DNA of 64,000 nt from Kineosphaera limosa NBRC 100340 (GTDB lineage: Bacteria; Actinomycetota; Actinomycetes; Actinomycetales; Dermatophilaceae). The notes beneath the pieces are model-generated. The model did no database searches, had not been told where the DNA came from, and saw nothing but the letters and a program-made list of their open reading frames with translations. A program made the translations under genes and the position numbers. Below are positions 1 to 7,675 of this stretch, piece by piece. Each line of letters starts with the position of its first letter. Position 1 is the stretch's first letter. Location: positions 35,050-99,049 of the forward strand of contig NZ_BAHD01000019.1 of the NCBI RefSeq assembly GCF_000298215.1. The letters run 5' to 3'.

Positions 1-658
1 GCCGGTCTCCCAACCTGTGGCCAACGCCGCGGCGCCCGGCACGGTCGTCGAACAAGACCCGCGCGAGGGCGAACGCCCGCCGAACAGCACGATCCAGTTG
101 CGGGTCTCCACCGGGCCGGGGCAGGTCGTCGTGCCCAACCTGCGCAACTTCCAGCAGGACACCGCCATCCAGAAGCTCTCGGACCTGGGCCTGGAGGTGC
201 AGGGCATCGACCAGGTCGACAGCTACGAGGTGGCCCAGGGCAGCGTCGTGGCCACCGAGCCCAAGGCCGAAGAGAACGTGGCCGCCGGCAGCGCCGTGAC
301 GCTGAAGATCAGCAACGGGCAGACGGTCGTGCCCGAGGTCGTCGGCATGAGCGAAGCCAAGGCGCAGGAGGCGTTGAGCAAGGTGGGTCTGCGCTACCGC
401 CGGGAGGATGTGACGAGCACCCGGTCCGTCGGCAGCGTCATCGCGCAGTCGTATCAGGCCAAGACGCGGGTACCCGTCGGCACGGAGGTCGTGCTCGACG
501 TCGTGCGCTCCCGGCCGCAAACGCAGACGGTCACCCGCACCGAGACCGTCACCCCCACCGCCCCGGCACCGCCCGCGACGCCCACCGACCCCGACTCGCC
601 GTCGCCGACACCCACCTCGACCGACGACCCGCCCGCCGACGGCGGTGGCCAGCAGTAG
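1..658 (+). CDS. pknB: PASTA-domain Ser/Thr protein kinase, C-terminal part (PknB type)
   Basis: The gene enters the window already open and ends at TAG 656-658, so only the extracellular C-terminus is seen. It holds the end of one PASTA repeat and two complete ones (beginning at VVVPNLRNF and VVPEVVGMS), each about 65 residues, then a Thr/Pro/Asp-rich tail of about 45 residues. In PknB-type kinases the PASTA repeats sit outside the membrane and sense muropeptides or lipid II, and the kinase controls cell-wall growth and division. The kinase domain and membrane segment lie upstream of the window. A nearby glutamine amidotransferase gene, DUF881 gene and crgA match the usual actinobacterial pknB locus. 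Family assignment is firm; PknB versus a paralogue is inferred from context. Confidence 0.85.
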   Translation, partial: PVSQPVANAAAPGTVVEQDPREGERPPNSTIQLRVSTGPGQVVVPNLRNFQQDTAIQKLSDLGLEVQGIDQVDSYEVAQGSVVATEPKAEENVAAGSAVTLKISNGQTVVPEVVGMSEAKAQEALSKVGLRYRREDVTSTRSVGSVIAQSYQAKTRVPVGTEVVLDVVRSRPQTQTVTRTETVTPTAPAPPATPTDPDSPSPTPTSTDDPPADGGGQQ

Positions 659-729
659 CGGCTCGCGCCGCGCGGCCGCGCCAGGGGTAGAGCCGGCGTG
701 GAGCGGCGGCGTAGAGCCGGCACGACCTC

Positions 730-1359
730 TCAGGCGGTAACGCTGACCAGCGGCCCCAGGCCGGCCGACCGCTCGACGGCGTCGGTGTGCCCGCACAGCA
801 CGAGCCAGTTGGCCAGCAGCCGATGGCCGCCTTCGGTGAGCACGCTCTCGGGGTGAAACTGCACGCCGTGCAGGGGCAGGTGGGCGTGCCGGGCGGCCAT
901 GATGACCCCGGACGGGGTGTGGCCGTTGACGACGAGCGCAGGCCCGACCGTGTCGGCCTCGATCGCCAGCGAGTGATAGCGGGTCGCGGTGAACGGGCTG
1001 GGCAGCCCGGCCAGCACCCCCGTGCCGTCGTGCTCGACCAACGACGTCTTGCCGTGCAGCAACTCGGCGGCGCGGCCCACGACGGCCCCGGTGACCACGG
1101 CCAGCGCCTGGTGCCCGAGGCACACTCCGAGCATCGGGACGCGCAACTCGCCGCAGCGCCGGATCACCTCGATCGACGCGCCCGCCTCGGCGGGGGTGCC
1201 CGGCCCGGGGGAGATCAGCACCCCGTCGTAGTCGCCGACGGCCTCGAGGTCGACCTCGTCGTTGCGCACCACGGTGCACTCCGCGCCGAGCTGCTGCAGG
1301 TAGCCGACGATCGTGTAGACGAAGCTGTCGTAGTTGTCGACGACGAGGATGGCGGTCAC
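730..1359 (-). CDS. Class I glutamine amidotransferase, anthranilate/aminodeoxychorismate synthase component II
   Basis: This 209-residue protein would release ammonia from glutamine for anthranilate or 4-amino-4-deoxychorismate synthesis (tryptophan or folate). The N-terminal ILVVDNYDSF, the GVCLGHQAL nucleophile loop (catalytic Cys) and the GVQFHPES His/Glu segment form the complete class I GATase triad. The GTG start at 1359 is chosen because an AGAAGGA ribosome-binding site sits just upstream and the protein then begins directly at the domain; a longer open frame upstream has no homology-like content. It converges on the kinase gene. In actinobacteria this gene beside pknB is usually annotated trpG or pabA. 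The synthase partner is not in the window, so the pathway cannot be settled here. Confidence 0.9.
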   Translation of the reverse strand: MTAILVVDNYDSFVYTIVGYLQQLGAECTVVRNDEVDLEAVGDYDGVLISPGPGTPAEAGASIEVIRRCGELRVPMLGVCLGHQALAVVTGAVVGRAAELLHGKTSLVEHDGTGVLAGLPSPFTATRYHSLAIEADTVGPALVVNGHTPSGVIMAARHAHLPLHGVQFHPESVLTEGGHRLLANWLVLCGHTDAVERSAGLGPLVSVTA

Positions 1360-1416
1360 GAGGGGTCCTTCTGCGCTGTGGGGCCCGGTCGGGCGAGGCT
1401 GCCTCCCAGGGTACGG

Positions 1417-1462
1417 CCCAGCGGCCCGGAGCCGACCGGCCCAGCGGCCCGGAGCCGACCGG
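1417..1462. repeat. Perfect 23-bp tandem duplication
   Basis: The same 23 bases (beginning CCCAGCGGCC) occur twice head to tail at 1417-1439 and 1440-1462, ending two bases before the stop codon of the DUF881 gene. It is probably a local slippage duplication in the intergenic space; no protein or hairpin function is evident. Confidence 0.9.
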
Positions 1463-1463
1463 C

Positions 1464-2192
1464 TCAGCCGTCGGCGCGGGCGAAGCGGGGGCTGACGCCG
1501 GCGGTGAAGCCCGGCATCGACACGGTGCCCGGCTGCGTGACCCGATAACCGAGGCCGACGAGATCGACGTATCGGCGGTAGTTCGCCACGGTCGGATCGG
1601 CCTCCAGCCCCGCCAGCAGCCGCTGCGGATCGCCGATCGCGGTGATGACGTACGGCGGGGAGTAGACCCGGCCCTGCAGGATCAGCGTGTTGCCCACGCA
1701 CCGCACCGCGCTCGTGGCGACGACCCGCTGGTCCTGGATGGTCATCGCCTCCGCACCGGCGGCCCACAACGCGTTGACGACCGCCTGCACGTCCTGCTGA
1801 TGCACGACGACGTCGTCGACCGTGTACCCCGGCGGGATGCGCCCGCCGGTGTTCGCATCGGTCAGGGCCACCGTGACCGCCGGGCCGGAGACCGGCTCGG
1901 TACCGGCAGCGGCCCCCCACGTAGCGGCCCGAGCGGTCTGTTGGGCGATCTGCGGGTCCGCCGACGCCAACGCTGCAGTCTGCGCCTCCACGTCGGCGCG
2001 CAGCTGCTCGGTGCGTAGTGCCTTGGTCTCCACGAGCCGGGTCTGGGTGCGGATGACGTCGGGCAGATCCTCCACGCCACTGCCGCGCAGATCCGAGCCG
2101 CGGGCGGCGCCGGCGCTGGTCGCGAACATCAAACCGGCGATGGCCGCCACGATCGGCACCCCGATCGACCAGCCAGACCTGCGGTCAGCCAT
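1464..2192 (-). CDS. DUF881 family membrane-anchored protein
   Basis: This 242-residue protein has a short basic N-terminus, one hydrophobic segment at about residues 8-28 and then an extracytoplasmic domain. A helical, Gln/Ala-rich, coiled-coil-like stretch (about residues 45-90) precedes a compact domain containing GPAVTVALTDA, a region around VDDVVVHQQDVQAVVNALW and GPPYVITAIG-like strands, the usual DUF881 layout. The ATG at 2192 is preceded by AGGGTG/AGGGG and places the membrane anchor at the N-terminus; in-frame codons upstream run into the crgA promoter region. It is transcribed away from crgA. DUF881 proteins occur near division and cell-wall genes in Gram-positive bacteria, but their biochemical role is unknown. 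Confidence 0.8.
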   Translation of the reverse strand: MADRRSGWSIGVPIVAAIAGLMFATSAGAARGSDLRGSGVEDLPDVIRTQTRLVETKALRTEQLRADVEAQTAALASADPQIAQQTARAATWGAAAGTEPVSGPAVTVALTDANTGGRIPPGYTVDDVVVHQQDVQAVVNALWAAGAEAMTIQDQRVVATSAVRCVGNTLILQGRVYSPPYVITAIGDPQRLLAGLEADPTVANYRRYVDLVGLGYRVTQPGTVSMPGFTAGVSPRFARADG

Positions 2193-2383
2193 GCCCCTGC
2201 ACCCTCCCGTATCTGCCCGCTGCACGCCCGATACCGCCTGTGCCGCGAGCCTTTTCGTGTCGCCTGCGCGCCGCCACCCGCGGCCGCCTGGACGATGCGC
2301 CCAGTATGCCCACGTAAACTGGGAGTTCAACGGGCCCCGGAGCATCCGTGGGCGCACCCCGAGATCGACGCAGGAGATCCACC

Positions 2384-2800
2384 GTGGCACGTCCCGACTC
2401 TTCGCCCAACGGCGAGACCCCCGATGTCGAGCTGACGGACGGGAAGGTCACCAACGACAGCACCGAACTGGCCGGCGCTGCGGCCACCGGGGCCGAGCCT
2501 GCCGGGCCGGAGAAGGTCGCGGCCGTGCCGCCGAAGGCCCGCAAACACAAGGAGAAGAAGAAGAGGGTGCCGCGGTCGCAGCGCGGCGGCCTGCACGACG
2601 ACATCGCTCGGGCGCCGGCGCCGAACCCCACGTGGTTCGTCCCCGTGATGTGCGGCCTGATGATCATCGGCCTCTTCTGGGTCGTCATCTACTACCTGTC
2701 CGCCGGCCAGTGGCCCGTGCGGGCCATGGGCAACTGGAACCTGCTGGCCGGGTTCGCATTCATCATCAGCGGCTTCATGATGACGACCCGCTGGCGCTAG
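2384..2800 (+). CDS. crgA: Cell division protein CrgA
   Basis: This 138-residue protein has a disordered, charged N-terminal half with a Lys-rich patch (KHKEKKKR), followed by the CrgA domain: an NPTWFVPVM lead into a first membrane helix, a short loop containing QWPVRAMG, and a second helix ending FMMTTRWR. CrgA is a small two-helix divisome protein of actinobacteria that contacts FtsZ, FtsQ, FtsI and CwsA in mycobacteria and affects septation in streptomycetes. The GTG at 2384 is chosen because CAGGAG lies 8 bases upstream; an earlier ATG at 2348 lacks such a site. The N-terminal extension is longer than in the roughly 90-residue classical CrgA. A strong hairpin terminator follows the stop codon. 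Confidence 0.92.
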   Translation: MARPDSSPNGETPDVELTDGKVTNDSTELAGAAATGAEPAGPEKVAAVPPKARKHKEKKKRVPRSQRGGLHDDIARAPAPNPTWFVPVMCGLMIIGLFWVVIYYLSAGQWPVRAMGNWNLLAGFAFIISGFMMTTRWR

Positions 2801-2815
2801 TCACGCTCACGAGCA

Positions 2816-2853
2816 ACGAAGCGGTGGTCCCCGACCGGGGGCCACCGCTTCGT
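2816..2853. terminator. Hairpin terminator between convergent crgA and rhomboid genes
   Basis: A perfect 12-bp inverted repeat, ACGAAGCGGTGG (2816-2827) and CCACCGCTTCGT (2842-2853), has a 14-base GC-rich loop that can extend the stem. It begins 15 bases after the crgA stop. T-rich sequence after the stem is minimal, as is common in high-GC actinobacteria. Confidence 0.8.
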
Positions 2854-2875
2854 CGTTGGGGACAGTCGACGGGGG

Positions 2876-2950
2876 TTATCCACAGGCTTATCCACGACTG
2901 GGGATGAATAACACTCGTGTAATCACAGGTGTGGAATACTCTGTGGATAA
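2876..2950. other. DnaA-box cluster outside oriC
   Basis: Two direct DnaA boxes, TTATCCACA (2876-2884) and TTATCCACG (2888-2896), are spaced 12 bp start to start, and an inverted perfect box, TGTGGATAA, lies at 2942-2950. They lie in an unusually AT-rich intergenic segment (TGAATAACACTCGTGTAATC) between the crgA terminator and the rhomboid stop. No gene overlaps them. They are about 35 kb from oriC, so they are likely DnaA-binding sites with a titration or timing role rather than an origin. Confidence 0.7.
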
Positions 2951-2989
2951 CTAGATCTGTGTCCGCTAAAAGCCGTGTGAGCTGCGGAT

Positions 2990-3916
2990 TTACGAGAAGC
3001 GGATGACCGCGTCGGCGAAGCTCGTGTCCACGATGGCGTACTTGACCACAGCCAGGGCGACGACGACGAGCAGTACCCCGGCCAGCGCCGGCCACTGCAG
3101 CCGGGCACGCTGGCGACCGCGGGTCGCCAGCAGCACACCCGCCAGCGCCAGACCGGTGACGAAGCCACCGAGGTGGGCCTGCCAGGCGATCTCGCGGTAG
3201 ATGAACGGCAGGGCCGCATTGATCGCCAGCAGCACCCACAGGCCGCGCACCGACGAGCCGCTGTGGCGCAGAAACAGCATCGTGGCCCCGAAGAGCCCGA
3301 ACACCGCGCCGGAGGCCCCGACCATCGGCGTGACCCAGGCGCCGCCCATCTCCGCCCAGTTCTGGGGCGGGGACGCCAGCAGCAGGTACCCGACGGAGCC
3401 GCCGAGGGCACTGACGAGATAGAGGGTAAGGAAGCGCGCCCAGCCGAGCATCGGCTCCAACCACTGACCGATGGACCACAGGCACAGCATGTTGAACAGG
3501 ATGTGCGCGAACATCGTCGGGGAGTGCAAGAACGCGGACGTCAGGAAGCGCCACGGCTGTTCGTCACCGGTCAGGGGGGAGAACTGACCCAACAGGATGA
3601 TCGAGCGGTCGGCCTGCTGCAGGAAGAACACCGCAACGCAGATCGCGATGAGCGTGTATGTGGCGGTCGGACGTTGCTGGCCGCCGCGACCGCCGAACGC
3701 CGTGCGGGGCGTCGGGGTCGCGGCGGCATCGGCGCGACGACAGTCGACACAGTGGAAGCCGACCGGTGCCGGGTGCTGACACTCCGGGCACGTGGGCCGG
3801 CCACACCGTTGGCAGCGCAGATGCGAGACCCGATCCGGATGGCGGGGGCACGTCGGCGGACCCGGTGGCTGTGCCTGCGGATCAGGCGGCGACGGTGGCT
3901 GCGGAGGTGATGTCAT
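2990..3916 (-). CDS. Rhomboid family intramembrane serine protease with N-terminal zinc-binding motif
   Basis: This is a 308-residue membrane protein. Residues 1-20 are Pro-rich; residues 23-60 carry a CPRHPDR...LRCQRCGRPTCPEC...GFHCVDC cysteine/histidine pattern like a B-box zinc finger. The rhomboid core follows with about six membrane helices. The catalytic serine is in GASGAVFG and the histidine in the AHLGGFVTG helix; the HILFNMLCLWSIG segment is the usual second helix. Rhomboids cleave transmembrane substrates inside the bilayer; the substrate here is unknown. The ATG at 3916 is 13 bases downstream of the ppiA stop in the same direction, so the two may be cotranscribed. A B-box/rhomboid gene beside ppiA and crgA is standard in actinobacteria. 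Confidence 0.92.
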   Translation of the reverse strand: MTSPPQPPSPPDPQAQPPGPPTCPRHPDRVSHLRCQRCGRPTCPECQHPAPVGFHCVDCRRADAAATPTPRTAFGGRGGQQRPTATYTLIAICVAVFFLQQADRSIILLGQFSPLTGDEQPWRFLTSAFLHSPTMFAHILFNMLCLWSIGQWLEPMLGWARFLTLYLVSALGGSVGYLLLASPPQNWAEMGGAWVTPMVGASGAVFGLFGATMLFLRHSGSSVRGLWVLLAINAALPFIYREIAWQAHLGGFVTGLALAGVLLATRGRQRARLQWPALAGVLLVVVALAVVKYAIVDTSFADAVIRFS

Positions 3917-3929
3917 GCGCGCCGAAGGA

Positions 3930-4448
3930 TCATTCGCTGATCGTCACGCTCTCGATGACGACCGGCTCCACGGGCTTGTCGTTGCGGCCGGTGGCGACGC
4001 CCGCGATGGCGTCGACAACGTCGCGGCTCTTCTGGTCGGCGACCTCGCCGAAGATCGTGTGCTTGCCCTGCAGCCACGTCGTCGGGGCGACGGTGATGAA
4101 GAACTGCGACCCGTTGGTGCCGCGGCCCATGCGCTTGCCGGCGTTGGCCATCGCCAGGATGTAGGGCTTGGTGAAGTCCTTGTCGGGGCTGATCTCGTCG
4201 TCGAACGTGAATCCCGGGCCCCCGATGCCCTCACCGAGCGGGCAGCCGCCCTGGATCATGAAGTTCGGGATGATGCGGTGAAAGCTCAGGCCGTCGAAGA
4301 ACGGCTCCGGGTTGGTGCGCCCCGCGTCGTCGCGGTATTCCTTGGAGCCGGTGGCCAGTCCCGTGAAGTTCTCTACGGTCTTGGGAGCGTGCTCGGGGAA
4401 GAGCACGATCTCGATGTCGCCATGGTTGGTGTGCAGCGTGGCATTCAT
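3930..4448 (-). CDS. ppiA: Peptidyl-prolyl cis-trans isomerase, cyclophilin type
   Basis: This 172-residue, single-domain cytoplasmic cyclophilin catalyses cis-trans isomerisation of Xaa-Pro bonds. Visible cyclophilin signatures are FHRIIPNFMIQGG (containing the catalytic Arg), GTNGSQFFIT and WLQGKHTIFGEV. The length is typical, and there is no signal peptide. The start at 4448 gives MNATLHTNHGDIEI, the usual beginning. It is the first gene of a likely ppiA-rhomboid transcription unit and lies divergent from the hypothetical gene at 4593. Identification is secure. Confidence 0.96.
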   Translation of the reverse strand: MNATLHTNHGDIEIVLFPEHAPKTVENFTGLATGSKEYRDDAGRTNPEPFFDGLSFHRIIPNFMIQGGCPLGEGIGGPGFTFDDEISPDKDFTKPYILAMANAGKRMGRGTNGSQFFITVAPTTWLQGKHTIFGEVADQKSRDVVDAIAGVATGRNDKPVEPVVIESVTISE

Positions 4449-4592
4449 GGCCGCATCTTGTCATGACGACCTCAATCCTTCGCCGCCGACGGCACCGATA
4501 GCGCCACTCAACCGGGCGTCGGTTGGGCAGGGACGCATGCGGCAAGGCAGGATGGGGCAGGAGCGAAAGACATCCCCGTCTAGGAGGAGCAC

Positions 4593-5330
4593 GTGTTCCA
4601 GCGCAAGACCAAGAAGGTCACCGTTCCCTCGGTGACCACCAAGCGGGTGAGCGTCCCGACGCTGGCCGGTCTGAAGAAGCAGGTGGCCGAGGTCGCCGCC
4701 GACGCCGCCAAGACCGTCGAGGTGGCCGCGCACAAGGCCGACGAACGGGCCCACGCCGCGGCCGATTCCGCCGCCAAGGAGGCCTCCGCCTCCGCCCAGG
4801 CCGTCCGCAAGGCGACCCACGACAAGGTCGACGAGACGGTCCCCAAGATCACCGACTCCGTCGAGCGGCTGCTGGCCGCCGGCAGCGCCGCGAGCCACGA
4901 CGTGGCCGAGCGCGTCGCGAGCGAGGCCAGGAAGGGCCAGAAGCTCGTCGCGGACGAGGCCAAGAAGGGCAAGGAGATCGTCACCGGCGAGAAGAAGAAG
5001 AAGGAGCGCCGCAAGAAGGGCATTCTGCGGTCACTCTTCTCCGCCCTGGTCACCGCCGCCGCGGCCGCCGGTGTCGTCGCCTACCTGCGTAGCCGTCAGC
5101 AGGAGCCCAAGGACGACCCGTGGGCGCGCCCGCTGACCGACCCCTATATCGCCCCGGCGACCAAGACCGCCGACGTCTCCAGCGCTCCGGCCCCGTCGAC
5201 GACCGCCAAGGGTGAGGAGGTCGCGCAGTCCGACCTTGCCGACACCCCGCCGGTCGACGCCGCCGAGGTCGAGGTCGTCGACCTCACCACCGAGCCGACG
5301 ACCGCCGAAGGCGAGAGCCGCAACACCTGA
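4593..5330 (+). CDS. Ala/Lys-rich helical protein with a C-terminal membrane segment, function unknown
   Basis: This 245-residue protein starts at GTG 4593 with a perfect AGGAGG site at 4582-4587. Residues 20-130 are Ala/Lys/Glu/Asp-rich with a heptad-like pattern predicted to form long amphipathic helices, resembling apolipoprotein-like or LEA-like repeats. A basic run (KKKKERRKKG) leads into one hydrophobic segment (LFSALVTAAAAAGVVAYL, about residues 150-167), then an acidic, Thr/Ala-rich tail. The tail beginning EPKDDPWARPL is typical of small actinobacterial membrane proteins. Proteins of this look occur next to ppiA in other actinobacteria, in some annotated as DUF5324; that match is a suggestion only. 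A membrane-tethered scaffold or stress role is conceivable but not shown. Confidence 0.8.
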   Translation: MFQRKTKKVTVPSVTTKRVSVPTLAGLKKQVAEVAADAAKTVEVAAHKADERAHAAADSAAKEASASAQAVRKATHDKVDETVPKITDSVERLLAAGSAASHDVAERVASEARKGQKLVADEAKKGKEIVTGEKKKKERRKKGILRSLFSALVTAAAAAGVVAYLRSRQQEPKDDPWARPLTDPYIAPATKTADVSSAPAPSTTAKGEEVAQSDLADTPPVDAAEVEVVDLTTEPTTAEGESRNT

Positions 5331-5350
5331 GCGTTGCAGCCCGCACGCAC

Positions 5351-5393
5351 CACGACGGCCCGCCCCGGACGATTCCGGAGGCGGGCCGTCGTG
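5351..5393. terminator. Bidirectional hairpin terminator
   Basis: A perfect 14-bp inverted repeat, CACGACGGCCCGCC (5351-5364) and GGCGGGCCGTCGTG (5380-5393), has a loop in which CCGGA and TCCGG also pair. It lies between the convergent 4593-5330 gene and the FAH gene and can serve both. Confidence 0.85.
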
Positions 5394-5403
5394 CGTCGGG
5401 TGC

Positions 5404-6246
5404 CTAGACCAGGCGGGTCGTGATGCTGCCCAGGCCCTTGATAGTGCTGACGATCGTTTCGCCGGGAGCCAGGTAGCGGCGCGGCTGCCGGACGGAGCCG
5501 ACACCGGCCGGGGTACCGGTGAAGATGAGGTCACCGGGCAGCAGCCGCACCACCTGCGAGAGCCCCGAGACGACCGCGGCCACATCGAAGATGAAGTCCG
5601 CGGTTGTGCCGTCCTGCATGACCTCGCCGTCGATGGTGCAGCCGATCGCCAGCGCGTTCTTGTCGGGCAGCTCGTCGGCGGTGACGACGGCCGGCCCGGT
5701 GGGCCCGAAGCCCGGATAGGACTTGCCGAGGGAGAACTGCGGGGGTTTGACGGCGAACTGAACGCGCCGCTCCGAGAGGTCCTGGCCGATGGTCAGTCCG
5801 GCGACGTGCTCCCACGCCTGTTCCGGCGAGACCGCCAGGGCCTCGCGGCCGATGACGACAACGAGCTCGACCTCCCAGTCGACGCGATCGCTGGGCAGGC
5901 GGACCTGCGCGTCGGGACCCGTGAGGCAGGAGGGGAACTTGGTGAAGACCAGGAGCTCGGTGGGGATGTCGAGCCCCGCCTCCTGCGCATGGTCGCGGTA
6001 GTTCAGGCCGATGCCGAAGATCTGCCGCGGCGCGGGGACCGGCGGGCCGAGCCGGCTCACCTCGACCGGCGCGCCCTCGGGCAAGGTGGCCTGCGCGCCC
6101 CACTGCACGAACGCCTGCCACTGCTCGTACACCGCCTCGGGGTCTGGCCCGAACCGGCCGTCGCTGACCTCGGCGAGGTCGACGGCGTGGTCAGCGTGCT
6201 CTCCCACCAGGAGCACGGCCCGGCCGGCGGACGTGGCGATACGCAT
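5404..6246 (-). CDS. Fumarylacetoacetate hydrolase (FAH) family protein
   Basis: This 280-residue protein has a short N-terminal domain (about residues 1-70) and the FAH catalytic fold. IFGIGLNYRDHAQEAG, VDWEVELVVVIG (metal-binding Glu residues) and LLPGDLIFTGTPAGVG are the signature blocks of the bacterial FAH/2-hydroxyhepta-2,4-diene-1,7-dioate isomerase group, which cleave or isomerise C-C bonds in aromatic catabolism or act as oxaloacetate decarboxylases or acylpyruvases. No other aromatic-degradation genes lie nearby, so the substrate cannot be inferred. The ATG start gives MRIATSAGRAVLLV. It follows the alpha/beta hydrolase gene in the same direction, 65 bases downstream, so cotranscription is possible. 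Confidence 0.88.
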   Translation of the reverse strand: MRIATSAGRAVLLVGEHADHAVDLAEVSDGRFGPDPEAVYEQWQAFVQWGAQATLPEGAPVEVSRLGPPVPAPRQIFGIGLNYRDHAQEAGLDIPTELLVFTKFPSCLTGPDAQVRLPSDRVDWEVELVVVIGREALAVSPEQAWEHVAGLTIGQDLSERRVQFAVKPPQFSLGKSYPGFGPTGPAVVTADELPDKNALAIGCTIDGEVMQDGTTADFIFDVAAVVSGLSQVVRLLPGDLIFTGTPAGVGSVRQPRRYLAPGETIVSTIKGLGSITTRLV

Positions 6247-6311
6247 GAATCGGTCCCTTCGTCGCGAGCGTCTGTGGCCCCCACCTTAGGAGGCCGAACA
6301 CTCGCGCGCCC

Positions 6312-7202
6312 TCAGGCCCGGTCGGAGAGGGTGGTCCGAATCTCCGCGGCGATCCAGCTGGGCTCGAGGTAGAGGCAGTGCGGCCCTCCCGCTCGTCGGG
6401 CGATACGCAGGGCCGGTCGGCCGGCGGCCAACTCGTGCAGGCCATCCCCGCCGGAGCCGTTGCGGCCTTCGCTGAGGGTCACCACGGTCACGGGCGCGTC
6501 GATGGCGGCGAGCAACTCCCGACCCGGCCGAAAGCGCGCGGCCTCCGGTTGCCTGGTCAGCGCGCGCAGGGTGTCGGGAGTGGGCCGGTAGACCCACGAG
6601 CCGTCCGGCGCGACGACGATGCAGCGGCGCAGCAGGGCGCGGATGCTGGCCGCGTCGGGGGCGGCGGCCAACCAGTCCTGCGCCGCCGGGCCGCTCTGTT
6701 CGTCGAGGAAGGTCTCCAGGGAGTCCTCGTCGGCGCCGGTGGCCCCGAGCCGGAACCGTTGGGTGAGCATGTCGACGATGACGTCGGCGCCGACGGCCTG
6801 CACCATCTCCAGCACGTCGGCCTGGCTCTCGACGACGGATGAGTCGATGACGACGACCCCGCCCACCAGCTCCGGATGTTCGGCCGCCACCGCGGCCGCG
6901 AAACCGCCGGCGACGTCGTGCCCGACCAGCACGGGACGCCCCAGCCCTAGCTCACCGATGAGGCTGACGATGTCGTCGGGAATCTGGTCGACGGACTGCG
7001 CCTCGGCGCTGCTCTGGCCGTGCCCCCGAAGGTCGAACGCCACGACATGGGCGCTCGGCGTCAGAGCGGCGGCGACCTGCTCCCAGACGACGCTGGCGTG
7101 CGACACGGAGTGGATGAGCAGCACGTCCGGCCCGTCGCCCCCGAAGTCCACGACCGCCAGATCCCCACCCGGCACCGCGACCCGCTGCTCCCGAACGTTC
7201 AC
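6312..7202 (-). CDS. Alpha/beta hydrolase with an Asp nucleophile elbow
   Basis: This is a 296-residue alpha/beta-hydrolase fold protein. Strand-turn motifs include DVLLIHSVSHASVVW (oxyanion loop), VVAFDLRGHGQSS and the elbow VLVGHDVAGGFAA. In this elbow the nucleophile position is Asp (G-H-D-V-A-G) instead of Ser, as in haloalkane dehalogenases, fluoroacetate dehalogenases and epoxide hydrolases. The probable catalytic His lies in GGPHCLYLEPSW near the C-terminus. The GTG start at 7202 gives MNVREQRVAVPGG, a normal beginning, but the ribosome-binding site is weak. The gene is the last one before the decayed recombinase relic. Hydrolysis of halogenated compounds or epoxides is an inference from the elbow only. 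Confidence 0.85.
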   Translation of the reverse strand: MNVREQRVAVPGGDLAVVDFGGDGPDVLLIHSVSHASVVWEQVAAALTPSAHVVAFDLRGHGQSSAEAQSVDQIPDDIVSLIGELGLGRPVLVGHDVAGGFAAAVAAEHPELVGGVVVIDSSVVESQADVLEMVQAVGADVIVDMLTQRFRLGATGADEDSLETFLDEQSGPAAQDWLAAAPDAASIRALLRRCIVVAPDGSWVYRPTPDTLRALTRQPEAARFRPGRELLAAIDAPVTVVTLSEGRNGSGGDGLHELAAGRPALRIARRAGGPHCLYLEPSWIAAEIRTTLSDRA

Positions 7203-7480
7203 AACAGAACCCTTTGCACCAGTTAAGTATGCGTGCCGGTTTCCAGCCGCCCGACCACATCCGAGGGAACGTTATTAACACAGGTCAGGCGTTTGCACGT
7301 CGCACTTGCGCGCTCACCGGGATGTCGCGGGTGGTGGACCTCCGTAGAGAGTTTGAGAACCCCTGCCCACACCTGAAAACCCTGTCTTTGCGCAGGTCAC
7401 GGGGCTTCTACAACCACGACCAGCGCTCCTCCGAGCCTACCGTTTCCGACTCCAGGGGGCGAGTGGTGCGATCACTTGGG

Positions 7481-7675
7481 ATGGCTCAAACCCTCCTTCG
7501 CCCGGAGCAGGTCGACGATCTGGTGGCGCAGTACCGCGAGGGCGCGACGCCCGTCGAGCTGGCGTCCCATCTTCGGAGTGAACCGCCGCACGGTGGCCAC
7601 ACACCTCACCCGCCGGGAGGTCACCATCCGCCGTGGACGGTTCGACTCTGCCCGCATCCATGAAGCAGCCGGCCG
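7481..7675 (+). pseudogene. Relic of a recombinase/transposase helix-turn-helix region (frameshifted)
   Basis: From 7481 one frame reads LLRPEQVDDLVAQYREGAT, then VELAS; near 7565 the match moves to the next frame as FGVNRRTVATHLTRREVTIR. Joined, these form the helix-turn-helix typical of the C-terminal end of actinobacterial site-specific recombinases (L..EQV..LV..Y..G....ELA..FGV.R.TV..HL.R). The reading is broken by one frameshift, has no catalytic domain, and stops at the end of the convergent membrane gene. The 278 bases between the hydrolase start (7202) and 7481 show no gene. It is most simply a decayed end of a mobile element at the left edge of the accessory region. Confidence 0.6.
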
